DNA from: Leisingera thetidis
Lineage (GTDB): Bacteria > Pseudomonadota > Alphaproteobacteria > Rhodobacterales > Rhodobacteraceae
Reading direction: 5' to 3'
NCBI RefSeq assembly: GCF_025857195.1
Contig: NZ_CP109790.1
Span: forward strand, 73,681 to 137,680
DNA: 64,000 nt
In this document: piece by piece, positions 36,247-44,537 of the stretch
How positions within the stretch are numbered: position 1 is the stretch's first letter
Layout of the letters: each line of letters begins with the position of its first letter
The notes under the pieces: generated by a model
The model's database searches: none
The model's input: the letters and a program-made list of their open reading frames with translations, nothing else
What the model was told of the DNA's origin: nothing
Program-made: the position numbers and the translations under genes

Positions 36247-36290
36247 AGAGGATGGATGCGATGCAGATATCACGCGCGGTCGTGCGCCGG

Positions 36291-36350
36291 GAAACCTGGG
36301 CCGGGGCGGAAAGGGGTGCCACCCCGAACCACACCCCGAAACAGGAGAAC
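36291..36350 (+). ncRNA. Candidate cis-regulatory leader element, copy 2
   Basis: It aligns with copy 1 at 32916-32979 through the same blocks at the same spacing: GAAACCTGGGCCGGGGC, 5 nt, GGGG-TGCCA-CCCC, GAACCA, then ACAGGAGA just before the MttB-like start. It lies in the 108-bp gap between the racemase-like and MttB-like genes. The hairpin is conserved while its loop differs, which supports RNA rather than chance. Confidence 0.5.
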
Positions 36351-36354
36351 ACCC

Positions 36355-37878
36355 ATGTCCCGCCGCCGCCGTTCCATCCGCCAGTCCCGTAACACTGGCT
36401 TTACCCAGCGCCCCTTTGGCGAGGTCCGCAATCCGCTTGCGCCCACCGAACTGATCTCGGCCGATCAGGTCGAAACCATCCACCACGCCAGCCTCAGGGT
36501 GCTGCGCGACATCGGCCTCAAGGTCGACAGCGCCGTCGCGCGCGGCCTGCTGGCCAAGGCCGGCGCCGATGTCGACGGCGCCACCAACCGCGTCCGCTTC
36601 GACCCGGCCATGGCCGAGGAAATGCTGACCGGCATCCCCTCCGAATTCACCATCCATGCCCGCAACCCGGCGAAAACCGTGACCGTGGGCGGCAGCTCCA
36701 TGGCCTTTGCAACCGTCAGCGGCCCCTCCTTCGTCTCCGACCTCGACCGGGGCCGCCGGGCCGGCACGCTGGAGGACATGCGCAACTTCGTGAAGCTCTC
36801 CGCCTCTCTCAACATCTTCCACCACGAGGGCGGGGCCGGCTGCGAACCGCTGGAGCTGCCGCCGGAAACCCGCCACCTCGACATGATGCTGGCCCAGACC
36901 ACGCTCTGCGACAAAGGCTGGCAGCCCTGCTGGCTGAACTCCGCAGAACGTGCCCGAGACTGCATCGAGATGGCCAAGATCGCCCTGCAGACCGACGACG
37001 AGGGCCTGCGCGCCCGCCCCGGCATCATCGGCGGCATCAACACCAACTCGCCGCTCCTGCTGGACGACAGCCAGGCCGAGGGGCTGATCGAGTTTGCCCG
37101 CGCGGGCCAGCCGATCCATGTCACCCCCTTCACCCTGGCCGGCGCCATGAGCCCGGCCACCATCGGCGGCTCGCTGGTGCAGCAGAACGCCGAGGCGCTG
37201 GCCGGCATCATCCTGGGCCAGGCCGCCTGCCGCGGCGCGCCGGTGTTTTACGGCCATTTCACCTCCAACGTGGACATGAAGACCGGCTCCCCCGCCTTCG
37301 GCACGCCCGAATACGCCCAATCGGTGCTGGTCTCCGGCCAGATGGCGCGGCGCTACGGGCTGCCGATCCGCTCCTCCAACACCACCGCGTCGGCCTGTGT
37401 CGATGCGCAGGCCGCTTATGAAAGCGACATGTCGATCAACGCCTGCATACAAGGCCATATCAATGTCATGATGCACGCCGGCGGCTGGCTGGAGGGCGGT
37501 CTGACCTGCTCGTTCGAGAAGCTGATCCTGGATGCCGAGCTGCTGCAGATGCAGGCAGCTCTGCTCGAGCCCATCGACCTCAGCGACGACGCCCTGGGCC
37601 TTGAGGCCATCGCCGAGGTCGGGCCGGCTGGCCATTTCTTCGGCACCGCCCATACGCTGGACCGCTACGAGACAGCTTTCTACAGCCCGATTCTCTCCGA
37701 CTGGCGCAATTATGAGACCTGGCGCGACGACGGCGCCAAAACCGCCACCCAGCGCGCCAACGGGATCTGGAAGCAGCTGCTGAATGATTATGAAAAGCCG
37801 CCCATTGATCCGGCTGTGGAAGAGGAACTCGAAGCCTATGCCGCCAAACGCAAGGAGGAGATTGGCGCAGCACCCTGA
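36355..37878 (+). CDS. Trimethylamine methyltransferase (MttB)-family protein, non-pyrrolysine
   Basis: 507 residues read through with no in-frame amber codon, so this is the non-pyrrolysine branch of MttB. Known members demethylate glycine betaine, proline betaine or carnitine and pass the methyl to a corrinoid protein. Matching features are ETIHHASLRVLRDIGLKV and the barrel segments GGIGTN-like GIIGGINTNSPLL and AGAMSPATIGGSLVQQNAEAL. The start at 36355 follows CAGGAGA. The N-terminus is unusually basic (MSRRRRSIRQSR). No corrinoid protein or its reactivase is encoded in this window, so the methyl acceptor is missing here. Confidence 0.88.
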   Translation: MSRRRRSIRQSRNTGFTQRPFGEVRNPLAPTELISADQVETIHHASLRVLRDIGLKVDSAVARGLLAKAGADVDGATNRVRFDPAMAEEMLTGIPSEFTIHARNPAKTVTVGGSSMAFATVSGPSFVSDLDRGRRAGTLEDMRNFVKLSASLNIFHHEGGAGCEPLELPPETRHLDMMLAQTTLCDKGWQPCWLNSAERARDCIEMAKIALQTDDEGLRARPGIIGGINTNSPLLLDDSQAEGLIEFARAGQPIHVTPFTLAGAMSPATIGGSLVQQNAEALAGIILGQAACRGAPVFYGHFTSNVDMKTGSPAFGTPEYAQSVLVSGQMARRYGLPIRSSNTTASACVDAQAAYESDMSINACIQGHINVMMHAGGWLEGGLTCSFEKLILDAELLQMQAALLEPIDLSDDALGLEAIAEVGPAGHFFGTAHTLDRYETAFYSPILSDWRNYETWRDDGAKTATQRANGIWKQLLNDYEKPPIDPAVEEELEAYAAKRKEEIGAAP

Positions 37879-37917
37879 CGCCGTCGGCCGCGCCGTGCCG
37901 GCAGCCCCAAGCGCAAA

Positions 37918-37939
37918 CGCCCGCCTGGCGCGGCGGGCG
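37918..37939. terminator. Hairpin after the MttB-like gene
   Basis: CGCCCGCC and GGCGGGCG form a perfect 8-bp stem with a 6-nt loop, 40 bp after the MttB-like stop and facing the convergent Rieske gene. There is no T-run. The remaining 37940-38137 is GC-rich with no supported gene. Confidence 0.5.
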
Positions 37940-38137
37940 CAACACCGCAGGGAGCGCAACGGCGGACGCCGCGCCGCCGCAATCCGCCGCAGTCCGCCTC
38001 AATGCCGGGAATATTGCCGCCGCCGGCCCTCTCCCTCACGGCCGGCCCCTTCAGCGGCCGTCCCCGCATGCCCGGTGCCACCGGGCGCGATACCGGCAGT
38101 CCTTGCCAGCTGCGAGCGCCGCTCCTGCCGCTTCGGC

Positions 38138-39283
38138 TCACAATTCCCGGTCGGCGCCCAGCATCCGGCCCATATAGCCCAGGAAGTCCCAGATCGTGCC
38201 TTCCAGATCGTCCGGCGCCAGCGGGCCGCTCTGGTAATACCGCGTGTTCTGCGCCACTTGCAGGGTCTCCAGCTTCTCCCTGTCTTCCGCGTTGAAGGAC
38301 TTGCAGAGATCGACATAGGCCGCAACCTCCGGATCTTCCGGATCCTCCTTGAACCCGGCAATGCCCCAGCGGATCGCCACCTTGTCCGCCCCCTTCGGGC
38401 GCAGGCAAAGGTACAGCGTGTAGTTCGCCGCCACCGCCACCACAAAGCTGGGAAAGATGTTGAACAGCACGGTATTGCGCTGCTCATCCTCTGTCATGTC
38501 TTCATGGAAGGGGCCGCGCGGCGGATATTGCGGGTCATAATAGGACCGGTAGGCAGTCCACCGAGCCTCCCCCGGCACCTTGCGGCACAGCTGTGTCGGC
38601 GTCATCGGCTGCAGCGTCTTGGGGTGGGTCGCAAACAGGTGGTACCCCTCCATGAAGTTCTCGGTCAGGTTCTTCCAATTTGTGTTCCAGACCGCTTCAT
38701 CGGTGAACAGCAGGTTGCGCTGCTCATTGTGATAGTTGCGCAGAACGCCCTGCAGGGAGTCCAGCTGCGGCGCCAGCGGATCGGCGGTGCCGTCCAGATT
38801 GACAAAGATGAAACTGCTCCAGATTTCGGACCTGAACTGCGGCAGGCGGCAGCCCTTGATCTCGAAGTTCTTCGCCGTCTTCATCAGCGGCGCGGTCTTC
38901 AGCCGGCCATCGGTGTCATAGGTCCAGGCATGGTACTGGCAGACAAAACTGCGCCGGTTGCCGCTGGCTTGGGTTTCGACCATGTTGCCGCGGTGGCGGC
39001 AGACATTCGACAGCACATGCACCCCGCCATCGTGCCCGCGCGAGACCAGAAGCTGCTCGCCAACGATTTCAGTGGTGTAGAAGTCGCCCGGCTCCGGAAT
39101 CTCGCCTGCATGGCCGACACACACCCATTCCCGCCTGAACAGGTGTTCCTTCTCAAGCTCCAGAAAATCCTCTGAAGTGTAAAACCCGGACGGCATCGTG
39201 CGGGCCTGCTCCCGGTCCAGTTTCTTCAGATCGGTCAATTCCTGGCGCAGCGCTTCGGCGGTGATCGCATCGGTGACGGGCAT
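38138..39283 (-). CDS. Rieske aromatic-ring-hydroxylating/N-demethylating oxygenase, alpha subunit
   Basis: 381 residues. Rieske ligands are Cys95, His97, Cys115 and His118 (CRHRG and CQYHAW). The catalytic iron region NLTENFMEGYHLFATHP matches the group that includes glycine betaine, carnitine and stachydrine oxygenases (GbcA/CntA type) with ring hydroxylases. The ENFMEGYH bridging glutamate is of this type. The operator at 39306-39317 lies 22 bp upstream, so it belongs to the GntR regulon. No reductase gene is linked. Its substrate is probably the imported N-methylated compound. Confidence 0.9.
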   Translation of the reverse strand: MPVTDAITAEALRQELTDLKKLDREQARTMPSGFYTSEDFLELEKEHLFRREWVCVGHAGEIPEPGDFYTTEIVGEQLLVSRGHDGGVHVLSNVCRHRGNMVETQASGNRRSFVCQYHAWTYDTDGRLKTAPLMKTAKNFEIKGCRLPQFRSEIWSSFIFVNLDGTADPLAPQLDSLQGVLRNYHNEQRNLLFTDEAVWNTNWKNLTENFMEGYHLFATHPKTLQPMTPTQLCRKVPGEARWTAYRSYYDPQYPPRGPFHEDMTEDEQRNTVLFNIFPSFVVAVAANYTLYLCLRPKGADKVAIRWGIAGFKEDPEDPEVAAYVDLCKSFNAEDREKLETLQVAQNTRYYQSGPLAPDDLEGTIWDFLGYMGRMLGADREL

Positions 39284-39700
39284 CTGATTCCTTCAGCCTC
39301 CTAATCTGTGATCACAGATTGATTGCATATTTCAGCCGCATCCGCCAAGGAAAAAAGCCACTGCCGGAAAATCAAAGACCGCTTCAGCCCGCTGGCAGGC
39401 TGGACATCGCGAATCAGCGAGGGGGCCCTGCACGGCTCCGGCCGGCCCTGCGCGGCAACGGTGCTTTATGCCGGGCGCTGAAAAGCAACATAATCACTAT
39501 TATCGCTGCTGCCGATGCAGCCGCAGAATCTGAAATGCCGCCCATGCGCAAAGCAAAACCGGTGACATTTCGACTTGAGTGCAACAGCCGGGACTCACCG
39601 GTGCGCCCGGTCTGCGGCAGGACAGCCGGCCGCAGACTCTCCATCAATAATTGACAAAATTAGTAAATTATCTTACCCGCCGCGCTCGAAGGAGTTGCAG
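39284..39700. other. Intergenic region between Rieske and adenylation-fusion genes
   Basis: Divergent promoter region with no supported gene. It holds operator copy 6 at the left end, an imperfect palindrome ATAAT-CACT-ATTAT (39490-39503), and an AT-rich stretch (39640-39680) with a possible -35 hexamer TTGACA at 39651-39656 before the fusion gene. Confidence 0.55.
39306..39317. promoter_or_regulatory. Operator copy 6, CTGTGATCACAG (Rieske gene)
   Basis: A perfect copy, 22 bp upstream of the Rieske start. It is 10 kb from the GntR gene, marking the right boundary of the regulon seen in this window. Confidence 0.82.
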
Positions 39701-42241
39701 ATGTTTTATGATCTGGCCAAGTTGCGCGCTTTCGGCGCCCGGACCTGCCTGTCTGCGGCGGATGGCGCCACACTGACATACGCCGCCCTGGCGGAGGCCG
39801 CGGAGCAATTTGGCCGGCTGCTGCCGCAGGGCCGGCAGCTGATCGCAATTGAGGCCGCCTCCGATCCCGAGGCCATCACCGCATATCTGGGCGCCCTGGC
39901 GGCGGGCCACGCGGTGATGCCGCTGCCGGCCGGCAGCAGCGCCACCGCCGCGCAGCTGGAGGCGCGCTTCCGCCCGGCCGCCAGTTTCCGCCGCGCGGGC
40001 GGCACATGGCAGCTGCTGGCGCATACGCATGACCCTGCGGTGATCCATCCGGAGCTCGCGCTGCTGCTGCAGACCTCCGGCAGCACCGGACACGGACGCG
40101 GCGTGCGGCTGTCCGCCGCCGCCGTGGACGCCAATGCCGGTGCCATCGCCGGCTACCTGGAGATCCGGCCCCAGGACCGCGCCGCCCTGATCCTGCCGCT
40201 GCATTATTCCTACGGCCTCTCCGTCCTGCATTCCCACCTCGCCTCCGGCGCCAGCCTCTGGCTCGCTCCCGGTTCGGTTCTGGATCCCGGTTTCGCCCCT
40301 GCGCTGGCGGCCTCCGGCGCCACCAGCCTGGCCGGCGTGCCGCATCACTTCCGCCTGCTGGAAAGCGCAGGCCTCTCCCGCGCGCTGCCGGAACAGATCA
40401 ACACCCTCACCGTCGCGGGCGGCGCCATGGAACCGGACCAGGTCCGCGCCTGGTCAGCCCGGATGCAGGCCCGCGCCGGCCGGTTCTTTGTCATGTACGG
40501 CCAGACCGAAGCCACTGCCCGGATCAGCTACCTGCCGCCGGACCAGGCGCTGGAGAACCCGGGCGCCGCCGGCCGCGCGATTCCCGGCGGCCGCCTGCTG
40601 CTGCGCGATGCAGGCGGCACCGAAATCACCACCCCCGAGGGCGAAGGCGAGCTGATCTACAAAGGCCCCAACGTGATGATGGGCTATGCCGAGAACAGCG
40701 CCGATCTGGCCAAAGGCGCCGCGCTCAGCGAGCTGGCCACCGGCGACCTGGCCCGGCGCGATGCCAATGGGCTCTACCACATCACCGGGCGGCTCTCCCG
40801 CATGTCCAAGATCGCAGGCCTGCGCATCGGCCATGACGCCATTGAACGCGCGCTGGCCGCGCAGGGCCTCGAGGCCGCGGTCTGGGGCGATGACAGGCGC
40901 ATTTCGATTGCGGTCTGCGGTCCTGAGCATGGCATCGCCGCGCTGGCCGCCAAGCTGACCGGCGTCGGCCAGCAGCATTTCACCGTGCTGCCGCGCACAT
41001 CCCTGCCGCGCCGCGCCAATGGCAAGATCGACTACCCGGCATTGAAGGCGCAATCGGCCAAGCCCAAAGCTGCCAAGAACGTGCTGGCCGCCTTCCAGGC
41101 CGCCTTTGCCCCGCAGACCGTCGGCCGCAATGACAGCTTCGCCTCGCTGGGCGGCGATTCCCTGCGCCATGTGGAGCTGTCGCTGGCCCTGGACGAAGCC
41201 CTGGGCGGCGTCCCTGCGGGCTGGGAAGCGATGCCTGTCGGCGAACTCGAACAAGCCGCCCCGGCGCCCGCCGCCAGCCTGCCCTCCGATCTGGTGGCAC
41301 GGGTGATTGCCATCCTGGCGGTGGTGGTGGCGCACCAGACCCTCTGGCCGGTGTTCGGCGGTGCCGCGGCGATGGTGATCCTGATGGGGATGAGCATTGC
41401 AGGCTTCCGCTGGGAGGCGCTGAAATCCGGCGGCATGCGCAGCTTCCTCAAGCCGGTGGCGGCAGTGCTGATCCCCTATTACCTGATCCTTGCAGGCTAT
41501 GCCGTGGCCTGGGAGCAGGTGCCCTGGGTCTCGGTCTTCCTGGCCGGCAATTTCGCCCTGACCATCCCCGAAACCCATCTGATGCTGCCGTATCTCTACT
41601 GGTTCATCGAGGCCTACCTGCAGATGACCCTGCTGGTGGCGCTGCCCTTTGCCTTGCCGCCGGTGCGCCGCTGGCTGGTGCAGCAGGGCACCTTCCGCGC
41701 AGGCCTGTGCTTTCTGGCGTTTGCCGTGGCGATCCGCCTGGTGGTACCGGAAATCTGGCAGATCGGCGGCCGCGCGCAGTTCACCGTGCCTTGGGTGTTC
41801 TACCTTTTTGCCCTCGGCTGGTGCATCACCGCCGCCAGCACGCTGCGGCAGCGGCTGCTGGTGCTGGGTGCGGCCTGCGTGATCATGCCCGCGGCGGCCT
41901 ATCTCGGCGGCAACTGGTATGGCGGCTGGATCAAATACATGTGGCTGCTGGCGCTGACCGCCGGTCTGCTGTTCGTCCCCCGCATTCCCCTGCCGCGGTT
42001 TGCTGGACGCCCGCTGATGCGGCTGGCGCAGGCCGCTTTCCCGATTTACCTGCTGCACCGCTTCGTGCCCGAACTCCTGATGCCGATGATCGGACTGGAG
42101 GGCCGCAGCCCGCTGAACGACGCGCTGGCGGTCTTCGGCGGCCTCGCCCTAGGCCTCGCCGCCGCTGCCCTGCAGCGCCAGCTGGCGCTGGCATGGTCCA
42201 GCGCCCGGAACCGCCGCCAGCCGGATATGGCGCAGGCTTAG
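39701..42241 (+). CDS. Adenylation domain - carrier domain - membrane acyltransferase fusion
   Basis: 846 residues in three parts. An ANL-type adenylation domain spans about 1-455 with TSGSTG at 125-130, YGQTE near 266, TGDL near 347 and the catalytic Lys442 (NGKIDY). A carrier domain spans about 458-535 with the phosphopantetheine serine Ser487 (LGGDSLRHVEL). From about 540 to 830 lie about ten hydrophobic segments like an acyltransferase-3 domain (TLWPVFGGAAAMVILMGMS; PIYLLHRFVPELLM). The start at 39701 follows GAAGGAG. It would activate an acid, load it on the carrier and pass it to a membrane-side acceptor. The substrate is unknown. Confidence 0.82.
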   Translation: MFYDLAKLRAFGARTCLSAADGATLTYAALAEAAEQFGRLLPQGRQLIAIEAASDPEAITAYLGALAAGHAVMPLPAGSSATAAQLEARFRPAASFRRAGGTWQLLAHTHDPAVIHPELALLLQTSGSTGHGRGVRLSAAAVDANAGAIAGYLEIRPQDRAALILPLHYSYGLSVLHSHLASGASLWLAPGSVLDPGFAPALAASGATSLAGVPHHFRLLESAGLSRALPEQINTLTVAGGAMEPDQVRAWSARMQARAGRFFVMYGQTEATARISYLPPDQALENPGAAGRAIPGGRLLLRDAGGTEITTPEGEGELIYKGPNVMMGYAENSADLAKGAALSELATGDLARRDANGLYHITGRLSRMSKIAGLRIGHDAIERALAAQGLEAAVWGDDRRISIAVCGPEHGIAALAAKLTGVGQQHFTVLPRTSLPRRANGKIDYPALKAQSAKPKAAKNVLAAFQAAFAPQTVGRNDSFASLGGDSLRHVELSLALDEALGGVPAGWEAMPVGELEQAAPAPAASLPSDLVARVIAILAVVVAHQTLWPVFGGAAAMVILMGMSIAGFRWEALKSGGMRSFLKPVAAVLIPYYLILAGYAVAWEQVPWVSVFLAGNFALTIPETHLMLPYLYWFIEAYLQMTLLVALPFALPPVRRWLVQQGTFRAGLCFLAFAVAIRLVVPEIWQIGGRAQFTVPWVFYLFALGWCITAASTLRQRLLVLGAACVIMPAAAYLGGNWYGGWIKYMWLLALTAGLLFVPRIPLPRFAGRPLMRLAQAAFPIYLLHRFVPELLMPMIGLEGRSPLNDALAVFGGLALGLAAAALQRQLALAWSSARNRRQPDMAQA

Positions 42242-43446
42242 GCCAGCGCTGCCACGGCCCGGCCGATCCGGGTCAGCGCCTCGCGCAGCTCCGCTTCGGA
42301 CGTCGCATAGGAAACCCGGAAATAAGGCGAAATGCCAAAGGCGCGGCCCGGCACCACCGCCACATGGTGCTGATCCAAGAGATAGGCACAGAAATCCGCG
42401 TCCGTCTCCAGCAGCGCCCCTTCCGGCGTGCGCCTGCCCAGCACACCGGCGCAATCGGCAAAGGTATAGAACGCCCCCTCCGGCAGCGGGCAATTGATCC
42501 CCTCCATGCCATTGAGCGCTTCCGCCACCAGATCGCGCCGCGCCTGGAAGCTGGCCCGCCGCTCTGCCAGCACCTCCTGCGGGCCGTTCAATGCCGCCAC
42601 CGCCGCCGCCTGCGAGATGGATGAAGGATGCGAGGTCGACTGCGACTGCACCACCTTCATCGCGTCGATCAGCGCCTTCGGCCCGCCGGCATAGCCCAGC
42701 CGCCAGCCGGTCATCGCATAAGCCTTGGAGACGCCGTTGACGGTCAGCACCCGGTCCTTCAGCCGCGGCTCCACCTGCGCCGGCGTGGCAAATTCAAACC
42801 CGCCATAGGTGATGTGCTCATACATATCGTCGGCCATCAGCCAGACATCCGGATACCGCAGCAGCACGTCCAGCAGCGGACGGTAATCCTCGGCGCTATA
42901 GGCGGCGCCCGCCGGGTTCGAGGGGGAGTTCAGCAGCAGCCAGCGGGTGCGCGGGGTGATCGCCGCCTCCAGCTTCTCAGCCGTCAGCCGGAACCCGGTC
43001 TCGCTGCCGCAGGGCACCAGCACCGGCTCGCCGCCCGCAATGCGGATGATATCGGAATAGGAGGTCCAGTAAGGCGCAGGCACAATCACCTCATCGCCGG
43101 GATCAAGGCTGGCCATGAAGGCATCAAACAGGATTTCCTTGGCGCCGGTGCCCGCGATGATCTCGTCCAGCGCATAGTCCAGCCCGTTGTCGCGCCGGAA
43201 CTTGGCCTGAATGGCCTGCTTCAGCGCCGGCGTGCCGCCGAGCGGGGTGTACTTGGTCTCCCCCGCCCGCATTGCAGCCGCGGCAGCTTCCTTGATGTGG
43301 TCCGGTGTGTCGAAATCCGGCTCGCCCGCGCCCAGGATGATCACCGGCAGGCCTTGCCGCTTCATTTCCGCGGCCTTGGCACCGATGGTCAGAATTTCCG
43401 AAACCTCAATCGGGTCAAGACGGGTTGCGCGGCGGAATTGGGCCAT
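42238..43446 (-). CDS. Class I aminotransferase, AspC-like
   Basis: 402 residues, PLP-dependent. The PLP lysine lies in NGVSKAYAMTGWRLGYAGGP, and LNSPSNPAGAAYSAED and the C-terminal arginine FRVSYATSE are the usual class I motifs. GGGAG precedes the ATG at 43446. It converges with the adenylation fusion, overlapping by 4 bp. It lies downstream of two LysR genes on the same strand with a hairpin between. Substrate is probably aspartate or an aromatic or 2-aminoadipate-type amino acid; the nearby ALDH7/oxidase pair makes a lysine-pathway role possible. Confidence 0.88.
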   Translation of the reverse strand: MAQFRRATRLDPIEVSEILTIGAKAAEMKRQGLPVIILGAGEPDFDTPDHIKEAAAAAMRAGETKYTPLGGTPALKQAIQAKFRRDNGLDYALDEIIAGTGAKEILFDAFMASLDPGDEVIVPAPYWTSYSDIIRIAGGEPVLVPCGSETGFRLTAEKLEAAITPRTRWLLLNSPSNPAGAAYSAEDYRPLLDVLLRYPDVWLMADDMYEHITYGGFEFATPAQVEPRLKDRVLTVNGVSKAYAMTGWRLGYAGGPKALIDAMKVVQSQSTSHPSSISQAAAVAALNGPQEVLAERRASFQARRDLVAEALNGMEGINCPLPEGAFYTFADCAGVLGRRTPEGALLETDADFCAYLLDQHHVAVVPGRAFGISPYFRVSYATSEAELREALTRIGRAVAALA

Positions 43447-43620
43447 GGCGGAGGCTCCCTGCTGGTTTTGGCGCAACCAGTTTGAAGCAACCGTGCAGGT
43501 GGGAAAACCAGCGCTTTGCGACCCGACCCATTCCGGATTGGCATTGGTCCCGTTTCTGCCAACAAGGGCTGCGCCTGCCTGGGTAGGTGCGAATGCATCT
43601 GCCGGGGGCAGGCAGGTGCA

Positions 43621-43640
43621 GCCCGGCCTATCGGCCGGGC
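43621..43640 (-). terminator. Hairpin after LysR gene 1
   Basis: GCCCGGCC-TATC-GGCCGGGC is a perfect 8-bp stem with a 4-nt loop beginning 8 bp downstream of the LysR stop on the minus strand. No T-run follows. Confidence 0.6.
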
Positions 43641-43648
43641 ACAAGGTC

Positions 43649-44536
43649 TCAATCTGACTTCGAACGCAATTGCTTCTTCAGCCAGCTCTCCAGCTTCTGC
43701 ACCGCCTCCGGCACCGGCCCGTGCGGGCGCACCAGGTAATATCGCTTGCGCGACACCAGCTCCGGCCCCGGGATCCGCACCAGATCCCCCGCCGCGATCT
43801 CCCGCGCCACCATGTCATAGGGCACAATCGCCGCGCCCAATCCCGCCGCCGCCGCCGCAATCACCATCGAGTGCTGATCGAAATACCGCCCGTCCTGCCG
43901 CGGCGCGCCCGCAAGCCCGGCACGCTCGAACCACTCCGCCCAGGCCCCCGCCCGGCTGTCCAGATGCAACAGCGGCGCCTGCGCCAGATTGGCCGCCAGC
44001 TCCAGCCGGTGCGCGGCATAAAATCCGGGCGCGCAGACCGGCCCCATTTCCTCGCCAAACAGCGGCGCCATATGGGTGCCCGGCCAGTTGTCCAGCCCGT
44101 AATGCACCGCCAGGTCGAAGTTCTCGCGGGCAAAATCAAACGGCTCCAGCCGGGTGGAAAAGCTCAGCTCCACCTCTGGATGGCGCTGGAAGAAATCCGG
44201 CAGCCGCGGGATCAGCCACAGGTTGGCAAAGGCCGGCAGCACCGCAATCCGCAAGGCCGACCGCCCGGCCCCGGCCGCCGCGGCCTTCTGCAGGGTCGCC
44301 CGCAGCCCGGCCAGATCCAGCTCCAGATCCGCCGCCAGCCCCTGCCCCGCGGGCGTCAGAACCACGCCGCGGCCCGCGCGCTGGAACAGGTCGAACCCCA
44401 GATCCGACTCCAGCTCCTTGACCTTCTTGCTGACGGCGCTCTGGGTCAGGCCCATCTCCTCGCCGGCGGCAGTGAAACTCTGATGCCGCGCAGCGCTTTC
44501 GAAACAGCGCAGATGGGTCAGGCTCGGCAGCCGCAT
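43649..44536 (-). CDS. LysR-family regulator, GcvA-like (1 of 2)
   Basis: 295 residues. The winged helix (LRCFESAARHQSFTAAGEEMGLTQSAVSKKVKELESDLG) is followed by an effector domain (LRIAVLPAFANLWLIPRLP; GTHMAPLFGEEMGPVCAPGF) of the GcvA type, with the usual WF-containing region. It begins 1 nt after the stop of the second LysR gene (TGACATG), so the two are translationally coupled. It may serve the ALDH7/oxidase genes or the aminotransferase; position is the only evidence. Confidence 0.9.
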   Translation of the reverse strand: MRLPSLTHLRCFESAARHQSFTAAGEEMGLTQSAVSKKVKELESDLGFDLFQRAGRGVVLTPAGQGLAADLELDLAGLRATLQKAAAAGAGRSALRIAVLPAFANLWLIPRLPDFFQRHPEVELSFSTRLEPFDFARENFDLAVHYGLDNWPGTHMAPLFGEEMGPVCAPGFYAAHRLELAANLAQAPLLHLDSRAGAWAEWFERAGLAGAPRQDGRYFDQHSMVIAAAAAGLGAAIVPYDMVAREIAAGDLVRIPGPELVSRKRYYLVRPHGPVPEAVQKLESWLKKQLRSKSD

Positions 44537-44537
44537 G

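Noticed and set aside
36355..37878. Pyrrolysine-containing MttB
   Set aside because: No in-frame amber codon occurs; the frame is continuous and belongs to the non-pyrrolysine branch.
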